Shown: piece by piece, positions 45,979 to 58,844 of the stretch
Layout: each line of letters opens with the position of its first letter
Position numbering within the stretch: position 1 is the stretch's first letter
Source: Bolinopsis microptera
Taxonomy: Eukaryota; Ctenophora; Tentaculata; Lobata; Bolinopsidae
Length of the DNA stretch: 64,000 nt
Assembly: GCF_026151205.1 (NCBI RefSeq)
Contig: NC_087079.1
Coordinates: 18,403,571-18,467,570 of the forward strand
Direction: 5' to 3'
Made by a program: the position numbers and the translations under genes
The notes under the pieces: model-generated
The model's database searches: none
What the model was told of the DNA's origin: nothing
What the model saw: only the letters and a program-made list of their open reading frames with translations

Positions 45979-47122
45979 CTGTTGGAACAGAGTTAGAGAC
46001 TAACATACTGAAGTTATTAGTTTTAGGATTTTACCGATTAATTTGATGAAAGGTGCGAGGAAAAACCTTTCTAACCTTTTAATTGATATTCAGGCAACAT
46101 ATTATTCAGAACATGCTAGATTGAACAGTTTAAATGTTATCAACGCATTTAAATCTGATATTAAACACAATCTTAGCCAATAGCACACTGAATAGACCAG
46201 TTGTTAAAAACGCTCTTTTCAAACATTATACATGAAGTTATACGCAATAAGACTGAACACAGGATTGAGCACATCTCAAAAAATCGTTTAGCCGTACTTA
46301 ACTTATTTGATAACCTTGAGCAACATATTATTCAGAACATGCTAGATTGAACAGTTTAAATGTTATCAATCTGTGAATTTTAAATCTGTGAAATTTTGAA
46401 CAAATTTTTGAAAAATTTCGTGCTTCAAAAATTAATTTTGGTACTAAAAGTTGTGTCTGACTAAGCTCATTACGATCCTGTAAGAATTATTTCTAAATAT
46501 TCAATATTTTAGGAGTCCCACATATAACAGCTCGACGTTATCGTGCTACACGGTGAATTGTCATTATTCACACTTAGAGGCAACTTTTGGTAGGTACCAA
46601 ATTTATCGAAAATCAGAGACAACAAATTCTGTGCCAGCTCATTCATGGCGCTTATTACATAGCAGTGCCGTAGGATGAAAAGTTTGAAAATTGGTTAGAA
46701 ATTTTCAGAAAATGTGTTATTGGACTGCCGATCTGGGGAGCAACCTAGGGCCCTCTATATATTCATGCCCATTGTAGGCTGCTACCCCGATCCCCGAGAC
46801 TTCGTCTTACTTTCGTCTGGTTTCCACTCTCTCTTCATACCAAGTTACTAGCTAGGTAACAAGGTAATCGAGGAGACAGTTTTCAACGTAACAACGATTT
46901 CAGCCGGTTCGGACAAATCTTTGTTCTACCAACTGAACAACAAATCAGTGCACTGCCATCTGTACGCGTCCTCACACACTGTTCTTAAACCAGAGTTAGC
47001 TTTATACCAACATAGTTCACGAAATATTTACTTGTATGTACCCCTAATCATCGAATTACCAGCCAATTTCACGCTATTACAACTCCCTGCAACTCCACTG
47101 CAACTCCAAGCTCTTAATTACG

Positions 47123-47360
47123 CCTTATATGGATGTGTAATGAGCTGTGCAAATATCACGTGCTAGAAGCAGCTCTTAATTGCGCCTTATATGGTGCGTA
47201 ATCGGGTCTGCATGATAGCTCAATGTCACGCGCTATACATCCAACCAGTAAACGCGCTCAATCGATATCTCGTGACTGTCACGTGACAGCTATCCAAGGA
47301 AATTCTCTATATGGCGCCTCCGGTGTAAACTAGGAAAGAGCTAGTTTGAGCCTTAAATAG
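47123..47360 (+). promoter_or_regulatory. Putative regulatory block (CArG and E-box motifs), copy 1
   Basis: Contains two perfect CArG boxes CCTTATATGG (47123-47132, 47185-47194) and two CACGTG E-boxes (47157-47162, 47280-47285). The second E-box sits inside ctgtcacgtgacag. ctctatatggcgcc and a ccttaaatagg follow. The block recurs in every unit upstream of the PLAT exon. Metazoan SRF and bHLH factors bind such sites; a promoter or enhancer role is inference. Confidence 0.35.
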
Positions 47361-47503
47361 GCGGACACCGCTAATATTTATTAACTTCTACCATCACCCA
47401 AGCAGGTGGCGGTGGAGCTGAAAGTTAGCCTGTGTGAGATCACTATTCCTGCGATATCAGACAAGAGCACGCTTCACACATTCTAGCGAGCCTCCCTTTA
47501 CAG

Positions 47504-47906
47504 GAGGATTCTCATGGAATTGAAGTAAAGAAGTACTTATACTTTACGTGTAACAGATGGTTAGTCAGATCTGAAGACGACGGGGAGATCGTCCGGGAGC
47601 TGATCGCTACGGATGACAACGGAGTGCCTATAAGCTCTGCAGAAGGTGGGCCTCTATTTGAACTGTGTGGGGTTCAGAGCTGTTGTACGGAACAATGTTG
47701 ATTACACTTCAGGTTTAATAACCTGCACTATCAACAATGTTGATAACACAAGCGATAGCGCCCTATCTGATGTCTCTTCTTCCCAGTTTCAGATCACTAG
47801 GCCTCTAACCAGACGAAGTTTTCGTTACAAAAAACCGGAAATCGTTATCTCTTTAACTTTTGACAAAAGGTATTTCAACTTTGTTCTGAGATCTTTGCTC
47901 CAGTAA
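47504..47906 (+). pseudogene. PLAT-protein 3' exons, array copy 1 (deleted)
   Basis: PLAT exon 47504-47645 (GIEVKKYLYFTCNRWLVRSE, DDGEIVRELIATDDNG) and microexon 47678-47712 with one extra codon. The next exon, from 47787, is fused by a ~200-bp deletion to the end of the following microexon, ending GACAAAAG|gt. It differs from other copies by several residue changes (H for Y, E-V for K-E, V for A, D for E). Probably not functional. Confidence 0.6.
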
Positions 47907-48313
47907 TTAGTAATGTTGTAGGTTTATAACCTACCAAGACTCGTCGACGGTCTTGTCGTAGTATTTCGGAACAAATATTTTACGAGTATCACCTGTTAAA
48001 TCCAATGTACTAAATAAAAGAATTTGTAATCAAAATAATTGTAGCAACATTTAAATAAGAACCATGTCAGCTGTAAGTACAATTTCAGTATAAATGAAAT
48101 TATAAAAATAAAAGCAATCCTAAAACCTTCAGTAAAATTGAAATACTTGCTTCGCATCAGTTTGAAAACGATACATGAACTAATATTCACACTGCCACCA
48201 TATTCAATATTCGATCCCAGCCACACCAAATGATTCAAATAACGACTAAAAACACCACAAATAATACATTTATTCTTGCGGATGAAGGGTGCGGGCGAAC
48301 ATGGCACATGCAC

Positions 48314-48660
48314 TCATATACTCCCAGGAGTCCCCCGAGGTTTAGTATAAAGCGGTGTTTTAAGTCTAGTAGGGGTCACTGTCACTGACGCCGGCCTGAA
48401 CGGGGAACCTATCTTAACTGGAGTAGTTAACATTGAGTTCATAGTTAGGGGCGAGTCCCACTGAGACGAAGTGGATTTGAGACGTCTGTAGCTGGCGGTG
48501 GTTAGGAAGACGATCCCAATGACGATTAGAAGGACGAGGAGTCCCAGGACGACAGTGGGGAGGAGAGTGCTGATAAGTTCGGAAAACTCCAGTTTAATGG
48601 GAGGTGGAGTTAGGTCGGGTTCTGAGGGTGTTATCAGTACTTCGTACACTTCCTTCTGAC
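48314..48660 (-). CDS. Terminal exon of membrane protein, copy 2
   Basis: Identical protein to copy 1. An acceptor (ctctgttccatcag) precedes it and an AATAAA follows on the minus strand. The flank to its right keeps ~90 bp (to ccagcagtttctag, 48774) that also follow copy 7, and then jumps into the plus-strand block. The upstream exons were therefore removed by a deletion at that point. Confidence 0.75.
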
Positions 48661-49658
48661 CTGATGGAACAGAGTTAGAGACTAACATACTGAAGTTATT
48701 AGTTTTAACATTTTACCGATTAATTTGATGAAAGGTGCGAGGAAAGAGTTTGGTGTTTTTACCAGCAGTTTCTAGAATCAGAGACAACAAATTCTGTGCC
48801 AGCTCATGGCGCTTATTACATATAATAGCAGTGGCGTAGGACTGATGAAAAGTTTGAAAATTAGAAATTTTCAGAAAATGTGTTATTGGACTGCCGATCT
48901 GGGGAGCAACCTAGGGCCCTCTATATATTCATGCCCATTGTAGGCTGCTACCCCGATCCCCGAGACTTCGTCTTACTTTCGTCTGGTTTCCACTCTCTCT
49001 TCATACCAAGTTACTAGCTAGGTAACAAGGTAATCGAGGAGACAGTTTTCAACGTAACAACGATTTCAGCCGGTTCGGACAAATCTTTGTTCTACCAACT
49101 GAACAACAAATCAGTGCACTGCCATCTGTACGCGTCCTCACACACTGTTCTTAAACCAGAGTTAGCTTTATACCAACATAGTTCACGAAATATTTACTTG
49201 TATGTACCCCTAATCATCGAATTACCACCCAATTTCACGCTATTACAACTCCCTGCAACTCCACTGCTCTTAATTACGCCTTATATGGATGTGTAATGAG
49301 CTGTGCAAATATCACGTGCTAGAAGCAGCTCTTAATTGCGCCTTATATGGTGCGTAATCGGGTCTGCATGATAGCTCAATGTCACGCGCTATACATCCAA
49401 CCAGTAAACGCGCTCAATCGATATCTCGTGACTGTCACGTGACAGCTATCCAAGGAAATTCTCTATATGGCGCCTCCAGTGTAAACTAGGAAAGAGCTAG
49501 TTTGAGCCTTAAATATGCGGGATATTTAATATTTATTAACTTCTACCATCACCCAAGCAGGTGGCGGTGGAGCTGAAAGTTGGCCTGTGTGAGATCGGTA
49601 TTCCTGCGATATCAGACAAGAGCACGCTTCACACACTCTGGCGAGCCTCCCTTTACAG

Positions 49659-50160
49659 GAGGACTCTTATGGAATTAAAGAAAAGAAGTACTTATACTTT
49701 ACGTGTAACAGATGGTTAACCAGATCTGAAGACGACGGGGAGATCGTCCGGGAGCAGATCGCTACGGATGAAAACGGAGTGCCTATAAGCTCTGCAGAAG
49801 GTGGGCCTCTATTTGAACTGCGTGGGGTTCAGAGTTGTACGGAACAATGTTGATTACACTTCAGGTTTAATAACCTGCACTATTAACAATGTTGATAACA
49901 CAAGCGATAGCGCCCTATCTGATGTCTCTTCTTCCCAGTTTCAGATCACTAGGCCTCTAACCAGACGAGGTTTTCGTTACAAAAAACCGGAAATCGTTAT
50001 CTCTTTAACTTTTGGTTTCTGGGCTCGTCTAAATTTCTTCGAAGTATAAAATTATCTGCATTGATCTGAAACGAATTATTAAAATAACGGACTACCTCAT
50101 ATCAGGCTTGGTCAAATTGTTTATGTCCCCAGAATCAATCTCACCAATCTGGACAAAAGC
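49659..50160 (+). pseudogene. PLAT-protein 3' exons, array copy 2 (donor broken)
   Basis: PLAT exon 49659-49800 (Thr for Ala after CNRWL; Gln for Leu in VRELIA), microexon 49833-49864, exon 49939-50014 with a changed donor, microexon 50133-50159. The last donor reads AAAAG|CT instead of AAAAG|GT, so normal splicing to the stop exon is lost. Confidence 0.6.
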
Positions 50161-50340
50161 TTTTTCAACTTTGTTCTGAGATCTTTGCTCCAGTAATTGG
50201 TAATGTTGTAGGTTTATAACCTACCAAGACTCGTCGACGGTCTTGTCGTAGTATTCGGAACAAATATTTTACGAGTATCACCTGTTAAATCCAATGTACT
50301 AAATAAAAGAATTTGTAATCAAAATAATTGTAGCAACATT

Positions 50341-50397
50341 TAAATAAGAACCATGTCAGCTGTTAGTAGTACTAACAGCTGACATGGTTCTTATTTA
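50341..50397. repeat. Perfect 57-bp palindrome, array copy 3
   Basis: 27-base arms (taaataagaaccatgtcagc + tgttagt) around a 3-base loop. Other units have only the left arm. It lies between the two convergent poly(A) regions. An identical palindrome is at 52976-53032. Confidence 0.9.
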
Positions 50398-50643
50398 CTA
50401 ATAGTACAATTTCAGTATTTTAAATGAAATTATAAAAATAAAAGCAATCCTAAAACCGTCAGTTAAATTGAAATACTTGCTTCGCATCAGTTTGAAAACG
50501 ATACATGAACTAATAGTCACACTGCCACCATGTTCAATATTCGATCCCAGCCACACCAAATGATTCAAATAACGACTAAAAACACCACAAATAATACATT
50601 TATTCTTGCGGATGAAGGGTGCGGGCGAACATGGCACATGCAC

Positions 50644-50990
50644 TCATATACTCCCAGGAGTCCCCCGAGGTTTAGTATAAAGCGGTGTTTTAAGTCTAGT
50701 AGGGGTCACTGTCACTGACGCCGGCCTGAACGGGGAACCTATCTTAACTGGAGTAGTTAACATTGAGTTCATAGTTAGGGGCGAGTCCCACTGAGACGAA
50801 GTGGATTTGAGACGTCTGTAGCTGGCGGTGGTTAGGAAGACGATCCCAATGACGATTAGAAGGACGAGGAGTCCCAGGACGACAGTGGGGAGGAGAGTGC
50901 TGATAAGTTCGGAAAACTCCAGTTTGATGGGAGGTGGAGTTAGGTCGGGTTCTGAGGGTGTTATCAGTACTTCGTACACTTCCTTCTGAC
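50644..50990 (-). CDS. Terminal exon of membrane protein, copy 3
   Basis: Identical protein. It carries ATC where copies 1-2 have ATT (Ile, silent), as do copies 4-7. The minus-strand 3' UTR runs towards the palindrome at 50341-50397. Confidence 0.75.
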
Positions 50991-52268
50991 CTGATGGAAC
51001 AGAGTTAGAGACTAACATACTGAAGTTATTAGTTTTAACATTTTACCGATTATTTGTAATACAATATTTGTGATATTATGTTAGTAATTAAAACTAATTA
51101 AAAGAATTCAAACTTGCAAATTTCAATTTGCAGTTTCTGAATGTTATCAATCTGTGGATTTTTAATCTGTGAAATTTTGAACAAATTTTTGAAAAATTTC
51201 GTGCTTCAAAAATTAATTTTGGTACTAAAAGTTGCGTCTGACTAAGCTCATTACGATCCTGTAAGAATTATGTCAAAATATTCAATATGTTAGGAGTCCC
51301 ACATACAGCTCGACGTTATCGTGCTACACGGTGAATTTTCATTATTCACACTTAGAGGCAACTTTTGGTACCAAATTTATCGAAAATCAGAGACAACAAA
51401 TTCTGTGCCAGCTCATGGCGCTTATTACATATAATAGCAGTGGCGTAGCGACTGATGAAAAGTTTGAAAATTAGAAATTTTCAGAAAATGTGTTATTGGA
51501 CTGCCGATTTGGGGAGCAACCTAGGGCCCTCTATATATTCATGCCCATTGTAGGCTGCTACCCCGATCCCCGAGACTTCGTCTTACTTTCGTCTGGTTTC
51601 CACTCTCTCTTCATACCAAGTTACTAGCTAGGTAACAAGGTAATCGAGGAGACAGTTTTCGACGTAACAACGATTTCAGCCGGTTCGGACAAATCTTTGT
51701 TCTACCAACTGAACAACAAATCAGTGCACTGCCATCTGTACGCGTCCTCACACACTGTTCTTAAACCAGAGTTAGCTTTATACCAACATAGTTCACGAAA
51801 TATTTACTTGTATGTACCCCTAATCATCGAATTACCACCCAATTTCACGCTATTACAACTCCCTGCAACTCCACTGCTCTTAATTACGCCTTATATGGAT
51901 GTGTAATGAGCTGTGCAAATATCACGTGCTAGAAGCAGCTCTTAATTGCGCCTTATATGGTGCGTAATCGGGTCTGCATGATAGCTCAATGTCACGCGCT
52001 ATACATCCAACCAGTAAACGCGCTCAATCGATATCTCGTGACTGTCACGTGACAGCTATCCAAGGAAATTCTCTATATGGCGCTTCCGGTGTAAACTAGG
52101 AAAGAGCTAGTTTGAGCCTTAAATATGCGGGATATTTAATATTTATTAACTTCTACCATCACCCAAGCAGGTGGCGGTGGAGCTGAAAGTTGGCCTGTGT
52201 GAGATCGCTATTCCTGCGATATCAGACAAGAGCACGCTTCACACATTCTGGCGAGCCTCCCTTTACAG

Positions 52269-52831
52269 GAGGACTCTTATGGAATTAAAGAAAAGGAGTA
52301 CTTATACTTTACGTGTAACAGATGGTTAGCCAGATCTGAAGACGACGGGGAGATCGTCCGGGAGCTGATCGCTACGGATGAAAACGGAGTGCCTATAAGC
52401 TCTGCAGAAGGTGGGCCTCTATTTGAACTGTGTGGGGTTCAGAGTTATACAGAACAATGTTGATTGCACTTCAGGTTTAATAACCTGCACTATTAACAAT
52501 GTTGATGACACAATTGCGATAGCGCCCTATCTGATGTCTCTTCTTCCCAGTTTCAGATCACTAGGCCTCTAACCAGACGAAGTTTTCGTTACAAAAAACC
52601 GGAAATCGTTATCTCTTTAACTTTTGAAGTAAGGCCCTGGCCAGTAAGGGTTTCTGGGCTCGTCTAAATTTCTTCGAAGTATAAAATTATCTGCATTGAT
52701 CTGAAACGAATTATTAAAATAACGGACTACCTCATATAAGGCTTGGTCACATTGTTTATGTCCCCAGAATCAATCTCACCAATCTGGACAAAAGGTTTTT
52801 CAACTTTGTTCTGAGATCTTTGCTCCAGTAA
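52269..52831 (+). CDS. PLAT-protein 3' exons, array copy 3
   Basis: Exons 52269-52410, 52443-52474, 52551-52628, 52768-52794, then a stop at 52829-52831 at the start of the next exon; all GT/AG with compatible phases. The first reads DSYGIKEKEYLYF then CNRWLARSEDDGEIVREL, the C-terminal strands of a PLAT/LH2 domain as in LOXHD1-like proteins (lipid or membrane-associated beta-sandwich). The rest read ELYRTMLIALQ, FQITRPLTRRSFRYKK..., and NQSHQSGQK. Poly(A) signal about 110 bases after the stop. No N-terminal half of the domain is found in the unit. Confidence 0.6.
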
Positions 52832-52975
52832 TTGGTAATGTTGTAGGTTTATAACCTACCAAGACTCGTCGACGGTCTTGTCGTAGTATTTGGAACAAAT
52901 ATTTTACGAGTATCACCTGTTAAATCCAATGTACTAAATAAAAGAATTTGTAATCAAAATAATTGTAGCAACATT

Positions 52976-53032
52976 TAAATAAGAACCATGTCAGCTGTTA
53001 GTAGTACTAACAGCTGACATGGTTCTTATTTA
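52976..53032. repeat. Perfect 57-bp palindrome, array copy 4
   Basis: Same palindrome as 50341-50397, showing the two units share one origin or were converted. Confidence 0.9.
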
Positions 53033-53278
53033 CTAATAGTACAATTTCAGTATTTTAAATGAAATTATAAAAATAAAAGCAATCCTAAAACCGTCAGTTA
53101 AATTGAAATACTTGCTTCGCATCAGTTTGAAAACGATACATGAACTAATAGTCACACTGCCACCATGTTCAATATTCGATCCCAGCCACACCAAATGATT
53201 CAAATAACGACTAAAAACACCACAAATAATACATTTATTCTTGCGGATGAAGGGTGCGGGCGAACATGGCACATGCAC

Positions 53279-53625
53279 TCATATACTCCCAGGAGTCCCC
53301 CGAGGTTTAGTATAAAGCGGTGTTTTAAGTCTAGTAGGGGTCACTGTCACTGACGCCGGCCTGAACGGGGAACCTATCTTAACTGGAGTAGTTAACATTG
53401 AGTTCATAGTTAGGGGCGAGTCCCACTGAGACGAAGTGGATTTGAGACGTCTGTAGCTGGCGGTGGTTAGGAAGACGATCCCAATGACGATTAGAAGGAC
53501 GAGGAGTCCCAGGACGACAGTGGGGAGGAGAGTGCTGATAAGTTCGGAAAACTCCAGTTTGATGGGAGGTGGAGTTAGGTCGGGTTCTGAGGGTGTTATC
53601 AGTACTTCGTACACTTCCTTCTGAC
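53279..53625 (-). CDS. Terminal exon of membrane protein, copy 4
   Basis: Identical protein and nucleotide sequence to copy 3. Its right flank (53690-53960) continues into an AT-rich block and then the plus-strand unit, with no trace of the upstream exons. Confidence 0.75.
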
Positions 53626-54902
53626 CTGATGGAACAGAGTTAGAGACTAACATACTGAAGTTATTAGTTTTAACATTTTACCGATTATTTGTAATACAAT
53701 ATTTGTGATATTATGTTAGTAATTAAAACTAATTAAAAGAATTCAAACTTGCAAATTTCAATTTGCAGTTTCTGAATGTTATCAATCTGTGGATTTTTAA
53801 TCTGTGAAATTTTGAACAAATTTTTGAAAAATTTCGTGCTTCAAAAATTAATTTTGGTACTAAAAGTTGCGTCTGACTAAGCTCATTACGATCCTGTAAG
53901 AATTATGTCAAAATATTCAATATGTTAGGAGTCCCACATACAGCTCGACGTTATCGTGCTACACGGTGAATTTTCATTATTCACACTTAGAGGCAACTTT
54001 TGGTACCAAATTTATCGAAAATCAGAGACAACAAATTCTGTGCCAGCTCATGGCGCTTATTACATATAATAGCAGTGGCGTAGGACTGATGAAAAGTTTG
54101 AAAATTAGAAATTTTCAGAAAATGTGTTATTGGACTGCCGATCTGGGGAGCAACCTAGGGCCCTCTATATATTCATGCCCATTGTAGGCTGCTACCCCGA
54201 TCCCCGAGACTTCGTCTTACTTTCGTCTGGTTTCCACTCTCTCTTCATACCAAGTTACTAGCTAGGTAACAAGGTAATCGAGGAGACAGTTTTCAACGTA
54301 ACAACGATTTCAGCCGGTTCGGACAAATCTTTGTTCTACCAACTGAACAACAAATCAGTGCACTGCCATCTGTACGCGTCCTCACACACTGTTCTTAAAC
54401 CAGAGTTAGCTTTATACCAACATAGTTCACGAAATATTTACTTGTATGTACCCCTAATCATCGAATTACCACCCAATTTCACGCTATTACAACTCCCTGC
54501 AACTCCACTGCTCTTAATTACGCCTTATATGGATGTGTAATGAGCTGTGCAAATATCACGTGCTAGAAGCAGCTCTTAATTGCGCCTTATATGGTGCGTA
54601 ATCGGGTCTGCATGATAGCTCAATGTCACGCGCTATACATCCAACCAGTAAACGCGCTCAATCGATATCTCGTGACTGTCACGTGACAGCTATCCAAGGA
54701 AATTCTCTATATGGCGCCTCCGGTGTAAACTAGGAAAGAGCTAGTTTGAGCCTTAAATAGGCGGGATATTTAATATTTATTAACTTCTACCATCACCCAA
54801 GCAGGTGGCGGTGGAGCTGAAAGTTGGCCTGTGTGAGATCGCTATTCCTGCGATATCAGACAAGAGCACGCTTCACACATTCTGGCGAGCCTCCCTTTAC
54901 AG

Positions 54903-55464
54903 GAGGACTCTTATGGAATTAAAGAAAAGAAGTACTTATACTTTACGTGTAACAGATGGTTAGCCAGATCTGAAGACGACGGGGAGATCGTCCGGGAGCT
55001 GATCGCTACGGATGAAAACGGAGTGCCTATAAGCTCTGCAGAAGGTGGGCCTCTATTTGAACTGTGTGGGGTTCAGAGTTATACAGAACAATGTTGATTG
55101 CACTTCAGGTTTAATAACCTGCACTATTAACAATGTTGATGACACAATGCGATAGCGCCCTATCTGATGTCTCTTCTTCCCAGTTTCAGATCACTAGGCC
55201 TCTAACCAGACGAAGTTTTCGTTACAAAAAACCGGAAATCGTTATCTCTTTAACTTTTGAAGTAAGGCCCTGGCCAGTAAGGGTTTCTGGGCTCGTCTAA
55301 ATTTCTTCGAAGTATAAAATTATCTGCATTGATCTGAAACGAATTATTAAAATAACGGACTACCTCATATAAGGCTTGGTCACATTGTTTATGTCCCCAG
55401 AATCAATCTCACCAATCTGGACAAAAGGTTTTTCAACTTTGTTCTGAGATCTTTGCTCCAGTAA
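54903..55464 (+). CDS. PLAT-protein 3' exons, array copy 4
   Basis: PLAT exon 54903-55044 with GIKEKKYLYF and CNRWLARSEDDGEIVREL, then the same small exons as copy 3, stop at 55462-55464. All splice sites are intact. Differs from copy 3 by Lys for Glu in the first exon. Confidence 0.6.
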
Positions 55465-55882
55465 TTGGTAATGTTGTAGGTTTATAACCTACCAAGACTC
55501 GTCGACGGTCTTGTCGTAGTATTTGGAACAAATATTTTACGAGTATCACCTGTTAAATCCAATGTACTAAATAAAAGAATTTGTAATCAAAATAATTGTA
55601 GCAACATTTAAATAAGAACCATGTCAGCTGTAAGTACAACTACAATTTCAGTATAAATGAAATTATAAAAATAAAAGCAATCCTAAAACCGTCAGTAAAA
55701 TTGAAATATTTGCTTCGCATCACTTTGAAAACGATACATGAACTAATAGTCACACTGCCACCATATTCAATGTTCGATCCCAGCCACAGTCCACACCAAA
55801 TGATTCAAATAACGACTAAAACACCACAAATAATACATTTATTCTTGCGGATGAAGGGTGCGGGCGAACATGGCACATGCAC

Positions 55883-56229
55883 TCATATACTCCCAGGAGT
55901 CCCCCGAGGTTTAGTATAAAGCGGTGTTTTAAGTCTAGTAGGGGTCACTGTCACTGACGCCGGCCTGAACGGGGAACCTATCTTAACTGGAGTAGTTAAC
56001 ATTGAGTTCATAGTTAGGGGCGAGTCCCACTGAGACGAAGTGGATTTGAGACGTCTGTAGCTGGCGGTGGTTAGGAAGACGATCCCAATGACGATTAGAA
56101 GGACGAGGAGTCCCAGGACGACAGTGGGGAGGAGAGTGCTGATAAGTTCGGAAAACTCCAGTTTGATGGGAGGTGGAGTTAGGTCGGGTTCTGAGGGTGT
56201 TATCAGTACTTCGTACACTTCCTTCTGAC
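55883..56229 (-). CDS. Terminal exon of membrane protein, copy 5
   Basis: Identical protein. Neither this unit nor copy 6 has the palindrome; the UTR region reads gtcagctgtaagtacaacta instead. Confidence 0.75.
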
Positions 56230-57516
56230 CTGATGGAACAGAGTTAGAGACTAACATACTGAAGTTATTAGTTTTAACATTTTACCGATTATTTGTAATA
56301 CAATATTTGTGATATTATGTTAGTAATTAAAACTAATTAAAAGAATTCAAACTTGCAAATTTCAATTTGCAGTTTCTGAATGTTATCAATCTGTGGATTT
56401 TTAATCTGTGAAATTTTGAACAAATTTTTGAAAAATTTCGTGCTTCAAAAATTAATTTTGGTACTAAAAGTTGCGTCTGACTAAGCTCATTACGATCCTG
56501 TAAGAATTATGTCAAAATATTCAATATGTTAGGAGTCCCACATACAGCTCGACGTTATCGTGCTACACGGTGAATTTTCATTATTCACACTTAGAGGCAA
56601 CTTTTGGTACCAAATTTATCGAAAATCAGAGACAACAAATTCTGTGCCAGCTCATGGCGCTTATTACATATAATAGCAGTGGCGTAGGACTGATGAAAAG
56701 TTTGAAAATTAGAAATTTTCAGAAAATGTGTTATTGGACTGCCGATCTGGGGAGCAACCTAGGGCCCTCTATATATTCATGCCCATTGTAGGCTGCTACC
56801 CCGATCCCCGAGACTTCGTCTTACTTTCGTCTGGTTTCCACTCTCTCTTCATACCAAGTTACTAGCTAGGTAACAAGGTAATCGAGGAGACAGTTTTCAA
56901 CGTAACAACGATTTCAGCCGGTTCGGACAAATCTTTGTTCTACCAACTGAACAACAAATCAGTGCACTGCCATCTGTACGCGTCCTCACACACTGTTCTT
57001 AAACCAGAGTTAGCTTTATACCAACATAGTTCACGAAATATTTACTTGTATGTACCCCTAATCATCGAATTACCACCCAATTTCACGCTATTACAACTCC
57101 CTGCAACTCCACTGCAACTCCAAGCTCTTAATTACGCCTTATATGGATGTGTAATGAGCTGTGCAAATATCACGTGCTAGAAGCAGCTCTTAATTGCGCC
57201 TTATATGGTGCGTAATCGGGTCTGCATGATAGCTCAATGTCACGCGCTATACATCCAACCAGTAAACGCGCTCAATCGATATCTCGTGACTGTCACGTGA
57301 CAGCTATCCAAGGAAATTCTCTATATGGCGCCTCCGGTGTAAACTAGGAAAGAGCTAGTTTGAGCCTTAAATAGGCGGGATATTTAATATTTATTAACTT
57401 CTACCATCACCCAAGCAGGTGGCGGTGGAGCTGAAAGTTGGCCTGTGTGAGATCGCTATTCCTGCGATATCAGACAAGAGCACGCTTCACACATTCTGGC
57501 GAGCCTCCCTTTACAG

Positions 57517-58079
57517 GAGGACTCTTATGGAATTAAAGAAAAGGAGTACTTATACTTTACGTGTAACAGATGGTTAGCCAGATCTGAAGACGACGGGGAG
57601 ATCGTCCGGGAGCTGATCGCTACGGATGAAAACGGAGTGCCTATAAGCTCTGCAGAAGGTGGGCCTCTATTTGAACTGTGTGGGGTTCAGAGTTATACAG
57701 AACAATGTTGATTGCACTTCAGGTTTAATAACCTGCACTATTAACAATGTTGATGACACAATTGCGATAGCGCCCTATCTGATGTCTCTTCTTCCCAGTT
57801 TCAGATCACTAGGCCTCTAACCAGACGAAGTTTTCGTTACAAAAAACCGGAAATCGTTATCTCTTTAACTTTTGAAGTAAGGCCCTGGCCAGTAAGGGTT
57901 TCTGGGCTCGTCTAAATTTCTTCGAAGTATAAAATTATCTGCATTGATCTGAAACGAATTATTAAAATAACGGACTACCTCATATAAGGCTTGGTCACAT
58001 TGTTTATGTCCCCAGAATCAATCTCACCAATCTGGACAAAAGGTTTTTCAACTTTGTTCTGAGATCTTTGCTCCAGTAA
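57517..58079 (+). CDS. PLAT-protein 3' exons, array copy 5
   Basis: PLAT exon 57517-57658 (Glu variant KEKEYLYF as in copy 3), the same downstream exons, stop at 58077-58079. Splice sites intact. Confidence 0.6.
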
Positions 58080-58497
58080 TTGGTAATGTTGTAGGTTTAT
58101 AACCTACCAAGACTCGTCGACGGTCTTGTCGTAGTATTTGGAACAAATATTTTACGAGTATCACCTGTTAAATCCAATGTACTAAATAAAAGAATTTGTA
58201 ATCAAAATAATTGTAGCAACATTTAAATAAGAACCATGTCAGCTGTAAGTACAACTACAATTTCAGTATAAATGAAATTATAAAAATAAAAGCAATCCTA
58301 AAACCGTCAGTAAAATTGAAATATTTGCTTCGCATCACTTTGAAAACGATACATGAACTAATAGTCACACTGCCACCATATTCAATGTTCGATCCCAGCC
58401 ACAGTCCACACCAAATGATTCAAATAACGACTAAAACACCACAAATAATACATTTATTCTTGCGGATGAAGGGTGCGGGCGAACATGGCACATGCAC

Positions 58498-58844
58498 TCA
58501 TATACTCCCAGGAGTCCCCCGAGGTTTAGTATAAAGCGGTGTTTTAAGTCTAGTAGGGGTCACTGTCACTGACGCCGGCCTGAACGGGGAACCTATCTTA
58601 ACTGGAGTAGTTAACATTGAGTTCATGGTTAGGGGCGAGTCCCACTGAGACGAAGTGGATTTGAGACGTCTGTAGCTGGCGGTGGTAAGGAAGACGATCC
58701 CAATGACGATTAGAAGGACGAGGAGTCCCAGGACGACAGTGGGGAGGAGAGTGCTGATAAGTTCGGAAAACTCCAGTTTGATGGGAGGTGGAGTTAGGTC
58801 GGGTTCTGAGGGTGTTATCAGTACTTCGTACACTTCCTTCTGAC
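58498..58844 (-). CDS. Terminal exon of membrane protein, copy 6
   Basis: Identical protein but with two private silent changes (ACC for ACT at Thr; CTT for CTA at Leu). Acceptor and AATAAA are intact. Confidence 0.75.

Noticed and set aside
46921-47166. Open frame MFYQLNNKSVHCHLYASSHT... repeated in each unit
   Set aside because: It is open in most units, but no donor site closes it, no family is recognised, and the right-edge copy is broken. It may be part of an exon; support is too weak to list as a gene.
50530-50718. Plus-strand open frame containing NNTFILADEGCG
   Set aside because: Shadow of the minus-strand 3' UTR and terminal exon; in other units the frame is shifted.
53966-54187. 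Open frame beginning MNFHYSHLEATFGTKFIENQ in units 4-6
   Set aside because: Lost through indels in the other units, and AT-rich; repeated only because the unit is.
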